This document shows positions 8,201 to 14,008 of a stretch of DNA of 64,000 nucleotides, piece by piece. The notes beneath the pieces are model-generated. The model had not been told where the DNA came from. It searched no databases and saw nothing but the letters and a program-made list of their open reading frames with translations. The stretch covers positions 488,600 through 552,599 of the forward strand of contig NZ_FOSV01000001.1 of NCBI RefSeq assembly GCF_900114375.1. Direction: 5' to 3'. How positions within the stretch are numbered: the first letter of the stretch is position 1; each line of letters starts with the position of its first letter. The DNA is from Methylorubrum salsuginis (lineage in GTDB: Bacteria; Pseudomonadota; Alphaproteobacteria; Rhizobiales; Beijerinckiaceae). The translations under genes and the position numbers were made by a program.

Positions 8201-10733
8201 CGCGCTCGGTGCGGGCCGCGATCTCGCCGCCGGCCTGACCGGCCACGAGGGAGAGCGCGCCGGTGGCCTCCTGACTGCGGGCCGAGAGCTCGTCGCCGGC
8301 CCGGTGCAGCGCCTCGCGCAGGGCCATGAGCGACTGGTCGGTACGGGTGGCGATCTCGCCGCCGGCATGGCCCGCGGCGAGCGCCAGGGCCCCGGTCGCC
8401 TCGATGCTGCGGGTGGACAATTCGTCGGAGACGCGGGCGAGCGCCTCGCGCAGGGACTGCACGGCGGCCTCGGCCCGGGCGGAGAGTTCGGAGCTGAGGC
8501 CGTCGGCGGCGCCGCGGAAGCCCGCGACGACGTCGGTCGAGCGGGCGGCGACGGCACCGGCGGCCTCGTCGGCGGCGCGGCGCAGGGCCTCGCCGGCTTC
8601 CGCGAGGCGCGCGGCCATCTCTTCGGCGCGGGCACGGGCGGCGTCCGCGGTCTCGTCGGCGGCCCGGGCGATCCGCTCGGCGGATTCGCTCGACCCCACG
8701 GCGAGGATCGCCGCGGCGGCCCCGGCGGCGGCGCGCAGGCGGCTCTCGACCTCGGCGACGCTGGCGTCGAGGGCCAGCGTGGTCTCCTCCGCCCCACGGC
8801 GGATGGCCTCGCCCGCGCCGCCGGAACGGGCGGTGAAGTCGGCCCCGAGGCGCTCGACGCTTTCGCGCAGGGTGGCGGCGGTGCGGTCCGCGCTCGACGC
8901 GAAGCCCTGGCCCAGCCCGGCCAAAGCCTGCTCGACCTGGGCGACGGCCTCGGCCGCGCGCCCGCTCAACAGGCCGGCGACGCGCTCGCCCGCGCCGTCG
9001 AGGCCGGCGGCCAGGGCGGCGCCGCGAACCGTGATGGTCTCGTCGAGGCGGCCGGCGACGGCCTCGATCCGGCCGGCGAGCTCGCCGCCGCGACCGTCCA
9101 CGCCCTCGGCGGCCTTCGCCGCGGCGGCGACGAGTTCGTCGCGCACCCGCTCGGCGCGGGCGGCAAAGTCCTGGGCGACGCTGCCGGCGGCGATCGCGAG
9201 GGCGGCCTGGGCGTCGCGGCCCCGGCCCTCGATGAGGTCCGACACGCCGGTGCCGGCGGTCTCGATCTCGGCGCGCAGGGCCGCCCCGCGGGTGGAGATG
9301 TCCTCGGCGATGCCGGTGCCGGTGGCGGCGAATTGCCGGCGCAGGTCCTCGCCGGTCTCGGCGAAGCGGGCGGTGATGGCGCCGCCGGTCTCGGCGAAGC
9401 GGTCCGTCAGCTCGGTGCCGCGGGAGAGGAAGGTCTCCTCCAGGCCCTTGGCCGAGCGCTCGAAGCTCTCGCGCACGGCGCCGCCCTGGCTGTCGAGGGC
9501 GGCAATCAGGGTCGTGCCGGTCTGGGCCAGGGATTGCGCCACCGCACCGGCATTGTCGGCGAGCGTGCGGGTCAGCGCCCCGCCGGTGCGCTCGAAGGCC
9601 TGGGTCACCTCGTCGGCGCGCTGCTGCAGCGTGGCGGTGAGGTCGGTGCCGATCGTCTCCAGGCTGCCGCGCACGCCCGCGCTGGTGGCCTCGATCTGGC
9701 GTACGAGGTCGTCGCCGCGGGTCGAGACGTTGCCGACCACCCGGTCGCCGACCTCGGTCAGCGCGGCGGTGATGGCGCCGCTGCGGGAATCGAGCGCGCC
9801 GGTGACGCGCTCGCCCGCGCCGGTGATCGCCGCGACGATGCGCTCGGCGGCACCGTCGAGTTCGGAGGACAGGTTCTCGTGGCTGCCGGCGATGGCGCCG
9901 CGCACCCGGTCGGCGTTGGCGACGATCGACTCGCGCTGGGCGACCAGCTCGTCGACCAGCGTGCGGATGCGAATCTCGTTGTCGGAATAGGCCCGCTCCA
10001 GGGTCGAGATCTCGCCGCGCACCAGCGTCTCGAGTTCACCGGCCCGCGCCAGCGCCCGCTCGACGCCGTCGCCGACGGCGGCGACCTCGCGGCGCACCGT
10101 CTGCGACATGGTCAGCACGGCGTCAGTCGAGAAGGTCTCGGGCTCGGCGAGACGGATGGCGACCTCGCCGACCGCGCGGGCGACGAGGCGCATCTCGTGG
10201 GCGCGCACCGCCAGCATCGCGGTGATGAGGAACAGGACGATCGGCCCGGCGACGGCGGTCGCCACCACCGCGGCCTGGAGGGCGGTCAAGCCCGTCACGA
10301 ACGTCTTCAGATCGCCGCCGGACTGGTTCCAGGCCAGCGCGATCAGGCCATTGAGCCACAGGAACGAGGCGATGCCGGCCAGGACGTAGGGCTTGCGCGA
10401 GGGGCGCACCCGAAGCGTCTGCTGCAGGATGCCGATGTTCTGGCGGTCGTCGTTGGCCACCAGCGAGCGGTCGGGCGGCAGGAGCCCGCCCTCGCGACGC
10501 GAGCGGCGCTCGGGCGGCGGCAGATCGCCGACGCTGTCGAGGTCGAGATGGGGGATGCGCCGCCCATTGGCCTCGGCCAGCGGATCGGAGAGGGGATCGT
10601 TGTCGCCGACATCGGGCAGCCGCGGCTCGACGCGGGGGGCGTCGCCCGCGGAGGGGATGTCCAGATTCAAAGCCTGCTCGATCGCGGAGAGGGCAGCCTC
10701 CGCCGGATCTTTCAGCTTCTTGTCGGTGGCCAT
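2295..10733 (-). CDS. Giant GPR/RgsE-like growth-pole-ring protein
   Basis: At 2,812 residues this is the largest gene in the window. The N-terminus (1-110) is acidic and Pro-rich. Two hydrophobic segments follow, at about 114-135 and 149-178. Next come some 2,200 residues of almost unbroken Ala/Arg/Glu/Leu-rich helix of the apolipoprotein A1/A4/E type, then a Pro/Ala/Gln-rich linker. A compact C-terminal domain (last ~100 residues) starts near FWQRYRRGESDLFDGRLY. This layout matches GPR of Agrobacterium and RgsE of Sinorhizobium, which form a ring at the growing pole and are needed for polar growth. Agrobacterium GPR is roughly 2,100 residues, so this protein is larger. ATG at 10731-10733 begins MATDKK. 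Identity is inferred from architecture; a generic coiled-coil protein is the alternative. Confidence 0.72.
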   Translation of the reverse strand: MATDKKLKDPAEAALSAIEQALNLDIPSAGDAPRVEPRLPDVGDNDPLSDPLAEANGRRIPHLDLDSVGDLPPPERRSRREGGLLPPDRSLVANDDRQNIGILQQTLRVRPSRKPYVLAGIASFLWLNGLIALAWNQSGGDLKTFVTGLTALQAAVVATAVAGPIVLFLITAMLAVRAHEMRLVARAVGEVAIRLAEPETFSTDAVLTMSQTVRREVAAVGDGVERALARAGELETLVRGEISTLERAYSDNEIRIRTLVDELVAQRESIVANADRVRGAIAGSHENLSSELDGAAERIVAAITGAGERVTGALDSRSGAITAALTEVGDRVVGNVSTRGDDLVRQIEATSAGVRGSLETIGTDLTATLQQRADEVTQAFERTGGALTRTLADNAGAVAQSLAQTGTTLIAALDSQGGAVRESFERSAKGLEETFLSRGTELTDRFAETGGAITARFAETGEDLRRQFAATGTGIAEDISTRGAALRAEIETAGTGVSDLIEGRGRDAQAALAIAAGSVAQDFAARAERVRDELVAAAAKAAEGVDGRGGELAGRIEAVAGRLDETITVRGAALAAGLDGAGERVAGLLSGRAAEAVAQVEQALAGLGQGFASSADRTAATLRESVERLGADFTARSGGAGEAIRRGAEETTLALDASVAEVESRLRAAAGAAAAILAVGSSESAERIARAADETADAARARAEEMAARLAEAGEALRRAADEAAGAVAARSTDVVAGFRGAADGLSSELSARAEAAVQSLREALARVSDELSTRSIEATGALALAAGHAGGEIATRTDQSLMALREALHRAGDELSARSQEATGALSLVAGQAGGEIAARTERAADELRGLLHQVTQEIAARGAEATGTLALTATQAGGALSDRAERAAQELRDLLDRVSGEIAARGDAASGALARTAEQVGTEIGQRAEGSLRALRETIARLGDELTARSDEATAALARTAEQASGEVGGRTEDSLRILRETIARVGDELDARSREATAALARTADQVGGDVVGRTETTLLALREALARLGDEVAARGEAVSGEMARTAQGVGADLSARFGELEEAFGDRGRGAVGLIGTHSDEARAKLEGAGREIVLAITEHAARVGDALNRSHAAFAETAEGRAKAVDDVLGNRLAALQDIIARGDILAERIDGGARALGETVDGRLSDIDRTLTVRGQSLVAALTDSERAMAETVAARIAEIEARSARQAAEIGETFATLAGQVDDRLGARANALNEALVLRNAELARTLSQGDRSLGDALDRRVADLAQNLDRAADDLVRRLEAGAGRLDAGVLARLDALGVTLDERTRELDENFGVQALEAVRLIETRTREVDEALTRRIRELVGLMETRSSGAGEALTGQIAAIERLFDERAESLSQLLTERGGSVADDLDRRGRAVADGLGRRLTEIGSLFDQGGASLGELLDRRGTSLLAGLRDLVAQTDGLLGDGGERLRTALDTHRDEIRALLDGRGEELRGLVAEGAEAVRGRFDQGLSGLRATLDERAYAVQDLLDGRTDAIRALLDSRTTELRGLVEGTETGLRTTFDTGLSGLRGTLEERTREVQDALDGRTGDIRSLLDSRTLALRDLVEGSESGIRGGFDAALAALRGTLEERTREVQDVLDGRAGEIRSLLDSRTTELRGLVEGSEAGLRGGLDSGLAALRQTLDERARTVQDLLDNRTNAIRALLDGHAGRLDADVQGRILPLHDTLAERADALVATLEGGLSRAAGEVDARTQGIAALFDQRLGVLGDLVDGRGLQIARTVDTRAQELRALFDEIHATLDTLVDDRSTALTGRLDAQAKAMIAVFDERMKSLDGVVEGRSAAFAELVAGQADLLGRSVDERSAAFTARIDARLRAFATVVASRADALAEAFDERQDAYAAMVDGGTARMVATLDERTKRQSALEAGLRERHDAFAALIESGASRIAAALDARAQAQAAEVEAATARIAAALDERLAGLGATLGERQQALAALVEGAADRIAASLDERSAGLGMVLSERQQALAALVESGTGRMVSVLDERARRQAAAIEDGTDRIAAALDERAERQVGLDAALTERQQAFAALLEAGTGRMVAALDERARRQAAAVEAGTARIAAALDERAERQASLDAALTQSRDAFAALVEDGTARLAATLDERAERQANLAADLTERQQAFATLIESGTGRMVAALDERAKRHAALAQAHAEALGTVLDQRNAALTRLIDGPAAALAASLAEREEALDRLIAEKGAPLAETLRERTEGLTALTHQSADALRAALDQGAASSVAALNEAHERVREGAGAVVARIERANAGLKDLVEGAHQNLGAVEQGLGARIEQIQSALDRVSSETSRGSEQVSAQVVALREVSQGALQQAASLAETLDARGTALAERTGAQVAALAGAASELEAVEARLAESLAARQSAVEAALARIEERTRDIEARTGRFGGVVEETLRTAEVRAKELGDSLSQAAQAAGAAVAGDFERLRTGAGEESSRTAGAVREAIESASARMMESFSAASDRFGESVARMSEMAAEIRRELDATRADLQRGVLELPRETQDATSEMRRVVAEQIDALNELSALVARSNRSVDVAQPAAQPRAAAQGRTEAARPAPQAPAAPASVPQASAPQPARAPAAQAPARPQAVPTQAPVRPAAQAPVQGRPGTRDNRGWLSDLLTRASIDEEEGAAPAPAPVAPPAPEAPAAAERVSLDAISTDIARMVDHQASVEFWQRYRRGESDLFDGRLYTAQGRQTFEQIQRRYRADADFRRTVDRYVGEFERLLGEVTKNDRDTRRADAYLTSETGKVYTMLAHASGRFDEM
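4200..4680 (-). repeat. 58-residue super-repeat in the giant protein
   Basis: Alternating units of 22 residues (GTGRMVAALDERARRQAAAV-type) and 36 residues (GTARIAAALDERAERQ-type, ending ERQQAFAALIES) build a 58-residue period at residues ~2019-2178. The GTGRM blocks sit 174 bp apart at the DNA level (near 4677 and 4503). The last unit has an extra 36-residue block. Confidence 0.8.
5711..6205 (-). repeat. 55-residue (165-bp) tandem repeat array in the giant protein
   Basis: Three full units of exactly 55 residues (~1510-1675) start ERAYAVQDLLDGR, ERTREVQDALDGR and ERTREVQDVLDGR. Each continues LLDSRTxxLRxLVEG. Partial units flank the array on both sides. At DNA level the block around 5861-5894 recurs 165 bp away at 6026. 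55 is 5 x 11. Confidence 0.85.
7537..8460 (-). repeat. 44-residue (132-bp) tandem repeat array in the giant protein
   Basis: About seven consecutive units of 44 residues (residues ~758-1066) share the pattern xxLREALARxGDELxAR, then xEATGALALxAxQAGGE and IxxRTExSL. Example unit starts are QSLREALARV, MALREALHRA, DELRGLLHQV, QELRDLLDRV, RALRETIARL and RILRETIARV. 44 is 4 x 11, the hendecad period of apolipoprotein-type helices. Confidence 0.85.
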
Positions 10734-11098
10734 GCAAACGCCTCGTTACGCATCGCCGTCCGGCCGGGGGAGCGCGAGGGGCTTTCACCCGAGGCGATCT
10801 CCGCAGCGAAGACGGATTTACCCGTTTGACCGGGGCACCTTAGTCCTCCAAGTCGCGCCCCGGATAGGCGGACCCGGCGGAGCCCCCATAAAACCTTAAC
10901 GGAATGGTTACCAAGCCGGGGCTCGGCGAAGGCTTCGAGGGGAAGTCCGCTTCGAGTTCTGACGCGCCGGGGGTTAAACCGGTACGCCCCGCGGGGCCCT
11001 GCGCTGTGGATAGGCCCCGCCGCCCACAGGTGATGCGCCGCAGGGTGAAGAGACCCGCCCCGACAAGACCGTGACGAGACGGCGCGAGACCCCAGACC
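10734..11098. promoter_or_regulatory. Divergent promoter region between giant gene and Hpt gene
   Basis: This 365-bp gap between divergent genes contains no plausible gene. It must hold promoters for both sides. Between 10889 and 10916 lies a TTAAC / GGTTACC pair that loosely resembles CtrA-type half sites, but with 8 rather than 7 intervening bases. A GGTTAAACCGG palindrome lies near 10975. No clear -35/-10 pair could be fixed by eye. Confidence 0.4.
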
Positions 11099-11452
11099 AT
11101 GCGTGACCTTCCCCTGATCGACCGCGCGCATCTGACCGCGCAGACCTTCGGCGATGCCGACCTCGCCCGCGAGGTGCTGGGCCTGTTCGTGGACCAGTGC
11201 CGCCGGCTGACACCGATGATCGGGGCGCCGACCCTTTCGGCCGCGGAGCGGGCCGACCTCGCCCACACCCTGAAGGGGGCGGCGCTCGGCGTCGGGGCCG
11301 TGCGGGTGGCAACGGCCGGCGCGGCGGTCGAGGCCAGCCTGCGCGCCGACGGCGCGGCCCCCGAACTGCCGGAACTGGAGGCCGCCGTCGCGGCTACGCT
11401 GGCGCAGATCGCGGAAGACGGCGCGGCCTCCGATCCGTCGCGGGGCACCTGA
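11099..11452 (+). CDS. Hpt (histidine phosphotransfer) domain protein
   Basis: The 117-residue, single-domain protein has the Hpt signature AHTLKGAA, with H56 as the predicted phospho-accepting histidine. Stand-alone Hpt proteins relay phosphate between hybrid kinases and receiver proteins. It is not adjacent to a kinase here. The partner is unknown; in Alphaproteobacteria single Hpt proteins such as ChpT act in cell-cycle relays, but this is shorter than ChpT and lacks its second domain. It is divergent from the giant pole-protein gene. Confidence 0.8.
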   Translation: MRDLPLIDRAHLTAQTFGDADLAREVLGLFVDQCRRLTPMIGAPTLSAAERADLAHTLKGAALGVGAVRVATAGAAVEASLRADGAAPELPELEAAVAATLAQIAEDGAASDPSRGT

Positions 11453-11580
11453 GGCCGCCGGGCGCGTTTCCCGCGAGCCCGCGCGTCGATCTCACGGCTT
11501 GCATTCTGGCGCGTCGGCCCTCAAGCAACGCCATCCGTCGGAACGCGCGCGGCGCGCGAAAGACGCCCCTGGAGCTAGGC

Positions 11581-11901
11581 ATGCCCAAGATCACCTTCGT
11601 CGATCACGCCGGTACGGCCCGCACGATCGACGGCGAGGTCGGTTCGACCGTGATGGAGACGGCGATCCGCAACAACGTGCCCGGCATCGACGCCGAATGC
11701 GGCGGGGCCTGCGCCTGCGCCACCTGCCACGTCTACGTCGATGCGGACTGGGCCGAGAAGGTCGGCCCGGCCGAGCCGATGGAGCAGGACATGCTCGACT
11801 TCGCCTCCGACGTGCGCGCCACCTCGCGCCTGTCCTGCCAGATCCGCGTGAGCCCGGAACTCGACGGCCTGACCGTCACGACCCCCGCGCGCCAAGGGTA
11901 A
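11581..11901 (+). CDS. [2Fe-2S] ferredoxin, adrenodoxin/ISC type
   Basis: The 106-residue soluble protein has the plant/vertebrate-type cluster spacing: C40-x5-C46-x2-C49 and C86, with 36 residues between the last two. The extra C44 lies in [11 protein letters not shown]. The spacing and the CRLSCQI-like context (RLSCQIRV) are those of adrenodoxin-type ferredoxins that donate electrons to cytochromes P450 or to Fe-S assembly. No isc gene or P450 is nearby, so the partner is open. ATG at 11581 is the only sensible start. Confidence 0.9.
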   Translation: MPKITFVDHAGTARTIDGEVGSTVMETAIRNNVPGIDAECGGACACATCHVYVDADWAEKVGPAEPMEQDMLDFASDVRATSRLSCQIRVSPELDGLTVTTPARQG

Positions 11902-11905
11902 GAGG

Positions 11906-11950
11906 TTTCGAAAGGACAAGTCCTTTCGTGGGTCCAGGGCGGAGCCCTGG
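11906..11950. repeat. 45-bp double-hairpin repeat, copy 1
   Basis: Two small palindromes lie in tandem: CGAAAGGAC / GTCCTTTCG with a 2-nt loop, then CCAGGGC / GCCCTGG with a 3-nt loop. The unit directly follows the ferredoxin stop codon. A second copy at 13901-13945 differs at 5 of 45 positions. It probably belongs to a REP-like dispersed family and may stabilise or terminate transcripts. Confidence 0.7.
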
Positions 11951-12392
11951 TTGGCGGAGCCATCCTCAGGGCTTCGCCGCGCGACCCCGTCAAGGGCCTG
12001 CGTGCCAGTCTTTTCAAGATGTTTGTCCTGCACCCGAGCCGGTCGGATGACAGGCTCGTCGGACGGCTCGGGCTGTCTCTGGAGCACGGCGCTGACGCGG
12101 TTCGAGGAGCAGGCGTACGCCCCGGACACGGGGGCGGGCCGAGGGGCTCGCTGTATGATATGACCTCACCCTGACGGCTCGCGGGGGTTACGAAGATCTG
12201 TGCGTCGCCCTGCCGCCAGAGCACCGGGCCGCGCGTGGTTCGATCGACCCGCCTGCCTTGGCTGCCCGCCTGCTGAGCGTGACCCGCAACGTCGACCCCG
12301 GACGTGCGGCCGTAGGCCCTACCGCAAGGCGCTCGGCAGCCAAAACGCCTTGAAACGGCTGGGGTTACCCCCTCGCCGCTTCGGTCGGCCGG
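11951..12392. other. Gene-poor stretch, no supported gene
   Basis: About 440 bp between the ferredoxin repeat and the SDR gene carry no gene I can support. One short open stretch on the plus strand, near 12166-12330, reads like protein (LTARGGYEDLCVALPPEH) but starts after a stop codon and has no start or ribosome binding site. It could be a decayed gene end. Confidence 0.4.
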
Positions 12393-13133
12393 TCAGGCGT
12401 TCAAGCCGCCATCCACCGTGAGCGTGGTGCCGGTGATCTGGCGGGCGGCGGGGCCTGCCAGGAAGGCGACCGTCGCGGCCACGTCGTCGGGCGTGCCGTA
12501 GCGGCCGAGCGGCGTGTGCGCGAGGATGCCCGCGGAATGGGGGCCGTCGGCCGGGTTCATGTCGGTGTCGGTGCCGCCCGGCTGGACGAGGTTCACGGTG
12601 ATGTCGCGGGCCCCCAGTTCGCGGGCAAGTCCCCGGGTGAAGGCGAGGAGTGCCGACTTCGTCATCGAGTAGACCGTCACGCCGGGGAACGGCACGCGCT
12701 CGGCGAGGCACGAGCCGATGGTGACGATGCGCCCGCCCGACCCGAGATGCGGAATCGCGGCCTGGGAGGCCAGCACCACCGCGCGGACGTTGACGTTCAG
12801 GAGCGCATCGATGTCGGCGAGATCCATCTCGGCCACCGTGCCGCCGCGGGCGATGCCGGCATTGTTGACGAGGATGTCGAGCCCGCCGAGCCCCTCGACC
12901 GTCGCCTCGACCGAGCGGCGCACCGCCGCCGGGTCGGCGCTGTCGGCCTGGAGCGCGAGGCCGCGCCGGCCCTTCGCCTCGATCTGCCGGACCACCTCGG
13001 CGGCGCGGTCGGCCGAGCGCTCGTAGGTGATCGCCACGTCGGCGCCGCGCCCTGCCAGCGCCAGCGCGATGGCGGCGCCGATGCCACGCGAGGCCCCCGT
13101 GACCAGGGCGCGCTTGCCTGCCAGCTCGTTCAT
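12393..13133 (-). CDS. SDR-family oxidoreductase
   Basis: The 246-residue protein is a classical short-chain dehydrogenase/reductase. It has the NAD(P)-binding motif TGASRGIG near the N-terminus, NNAG, the catalytic Ser of IGSCL, and YxxxK as YSMTK. The C-terminal GTTLTVDGG is typical of the FabG-like group. The ATG at 13131-13133 is chosen because AAAGGA lies 7 nt upstream; an upstream in-frame GTG lacks such a site. It is divergent from a TetR regulator that probably controls it. The substrate is unknown. Confidence 0.9.
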   Translation of the reverse strand: MNELAGKRALVTGASRGIGAAIALALAGRGADVAITYERSADRAAEVVRQIEAKGRRGLALQADSADPAAVRRSVEATVEGLGGLDILVNNAGIARGGTVAEMDLADIDALLNVNVRAVVLASQAAIPHLGSGGRIVTIGSCLAERVPFPGVTVYSMTKSALLAFTRGLARELGARDITVNLVQPGGTDTDMNPADGPHSAGILAHTPLGRYGTPDDVAATVAFLAGPAARQITGTTLTVDGGLNA

Positions 13134-13144
13134 CCGACCGTCCT

Positions 13145-13222
13145 TTTTTGTAATGATCGACACAGAAATGGCTAGGTGTGTTGGCTGGGCCGGTCAAGCG
13201 ATTTATAGAACGATCGATGCAG
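13145..13222. promoter_or_regulatory. Imperfect 21-bp direct repeats, candidate TetR operator
   Basis: Two 21-bp sequences (13145-13165 and 13202-13222) share 15 of 21 positions, including the block GATCGA and the ending CAG. One lies just upstream of the SDR start and the other overlaps the regulator's ATG. This is a plausible placement for an autoregulating TetR protein acting on both genes. Confidence 0.4.
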
Positions 13223-13888
13223 AATTCCGGAGAGACGCCGCCGGCCTCCGAGCCGGCCCAGATGCGGACTCGCGGGCGGCCCCGCGCCTTCGACCGCGGG
13301 GCCGCCCTGGCGCGGGCGATGCGGCTGTTCTGGCTCAAGGGCTACGAGGCGACCTCGATCAGCGATCTGACCGCGGCGATGGGGATCGGCTCGCCGAGCC
13401 TCTACGCGGCCTTCGGCTCGAAGGAGGCGCTCTATCTCGAGGCCCTGCGCCATTATGCCGAGACCTACGAGGCGTCGGTCTGGGCGGGGTTCCGCGCGTC
13501 GCCGACCGCGCGCGCGGCGGTCGCGGCCTATCTGCTCGACTCGGCGGCGGCGCTGACGGGCGCGTGCCGCGACGAGGCCCGCGCCGACGATCCCCGCGGC
13601 TGCATGGTGACGTTGTCCTCGGTCTGCCCCGGCACCCATCCCGATCTCGGTCGGCGGCTCGTGTCGGAGCGGGCGGTCACGCTGGCGCGTCTGGAGGAGC
13701 GCCTTCGCCGGGGTGTCGCAGCGGGCGAGTTGCCGGCCGCGACCGATCTGCGCGGCCTCGCCCGCTTCGTGCAATCGGTCCAGAACGGCATGTCGCTGCT
13801 CGCCCGCGACGGCGCTGCGCGCGCGGAGCTGGAGGCCGCGGCCCGCATCGCGCTGATGTCCTGGGACACGCTCGCCGCGACGAAGTGA
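13217..13888 (+). CDS. TetR/AcrR-family transcriptional regulator
   Basis: The 223-residue protein has an N-terminal TetR helix-turn-helix: [20 protein letters not shown], then [29 protein letters not shown] helical ligand-binding C-terminal domain follows, with [11 protein letters not shown] in its middle. The position divergent from the SDR gene suggests it represses that gene and itself. Several starts are possible (GTG 13178, ATG 13217, ATG 13262). ATG 13217 is used, although no clear ribosome binding site separates them. Confidence 0.88.
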   Translation: MQNSGETPPASEPAQMRTRGRPRAFDRGAALARAMRLFWLKGYEATSISDLTAAMGIGSPSLYAAFGSKEALYLEALRHYAETYEASVWAGFRASPTARAAVAAYLLDSAAALTGACRDEARADDPRGCMVTLSSVCPGTHPDLGRRLVSERAVTLARLEERLRRGVAAGELPAATDLRGLARFVQSVQNGMSLLARDGAARAELEAAARIALMSWDTLAATK

Positions 13889-13900
13889 GAAAAGTCTAGC

Positions 13901-13945
13901 TTTCGAGAGGACGAGTCGTTTCGCGGGTCCAGGGCGGCGCCCTGG
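13901..13945. repeat. 45-bp double-hairpin repeat, copy 2
   Basis: This is the second copy of the element at 11906-11950, in the same orientation. It has the same pair of hairpins, slightly degraded in the first stem (CGAGAGGAC / GTCGTTTCG) and intact in the second (CCAGGGC / GCCCTGG). It lies between the convergent ends of the TetR gene and the RND pump gene. Confidence 0.65.
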
Positions 13946-14008
13946 TTCGAAGGGAGATCGCGGCTCTGCCCCGGTGCCCCGCCGAAGCACTCGTCCTTTG
14001 GGAAGCCG

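Noticed and set aside
2199..10829. Two very long open frames (about 1,300 and 1,500 codons) on the plus strand opposite the giant protein
   Set aside because: They mirror the repeats and third-position GC bias of the real gene, consist of low-complexity Gly/Ala/Arg/Glu sequence, and have no recognisable domain. The minus-strand protein has membrane helices, coherent repeats and a proper start.
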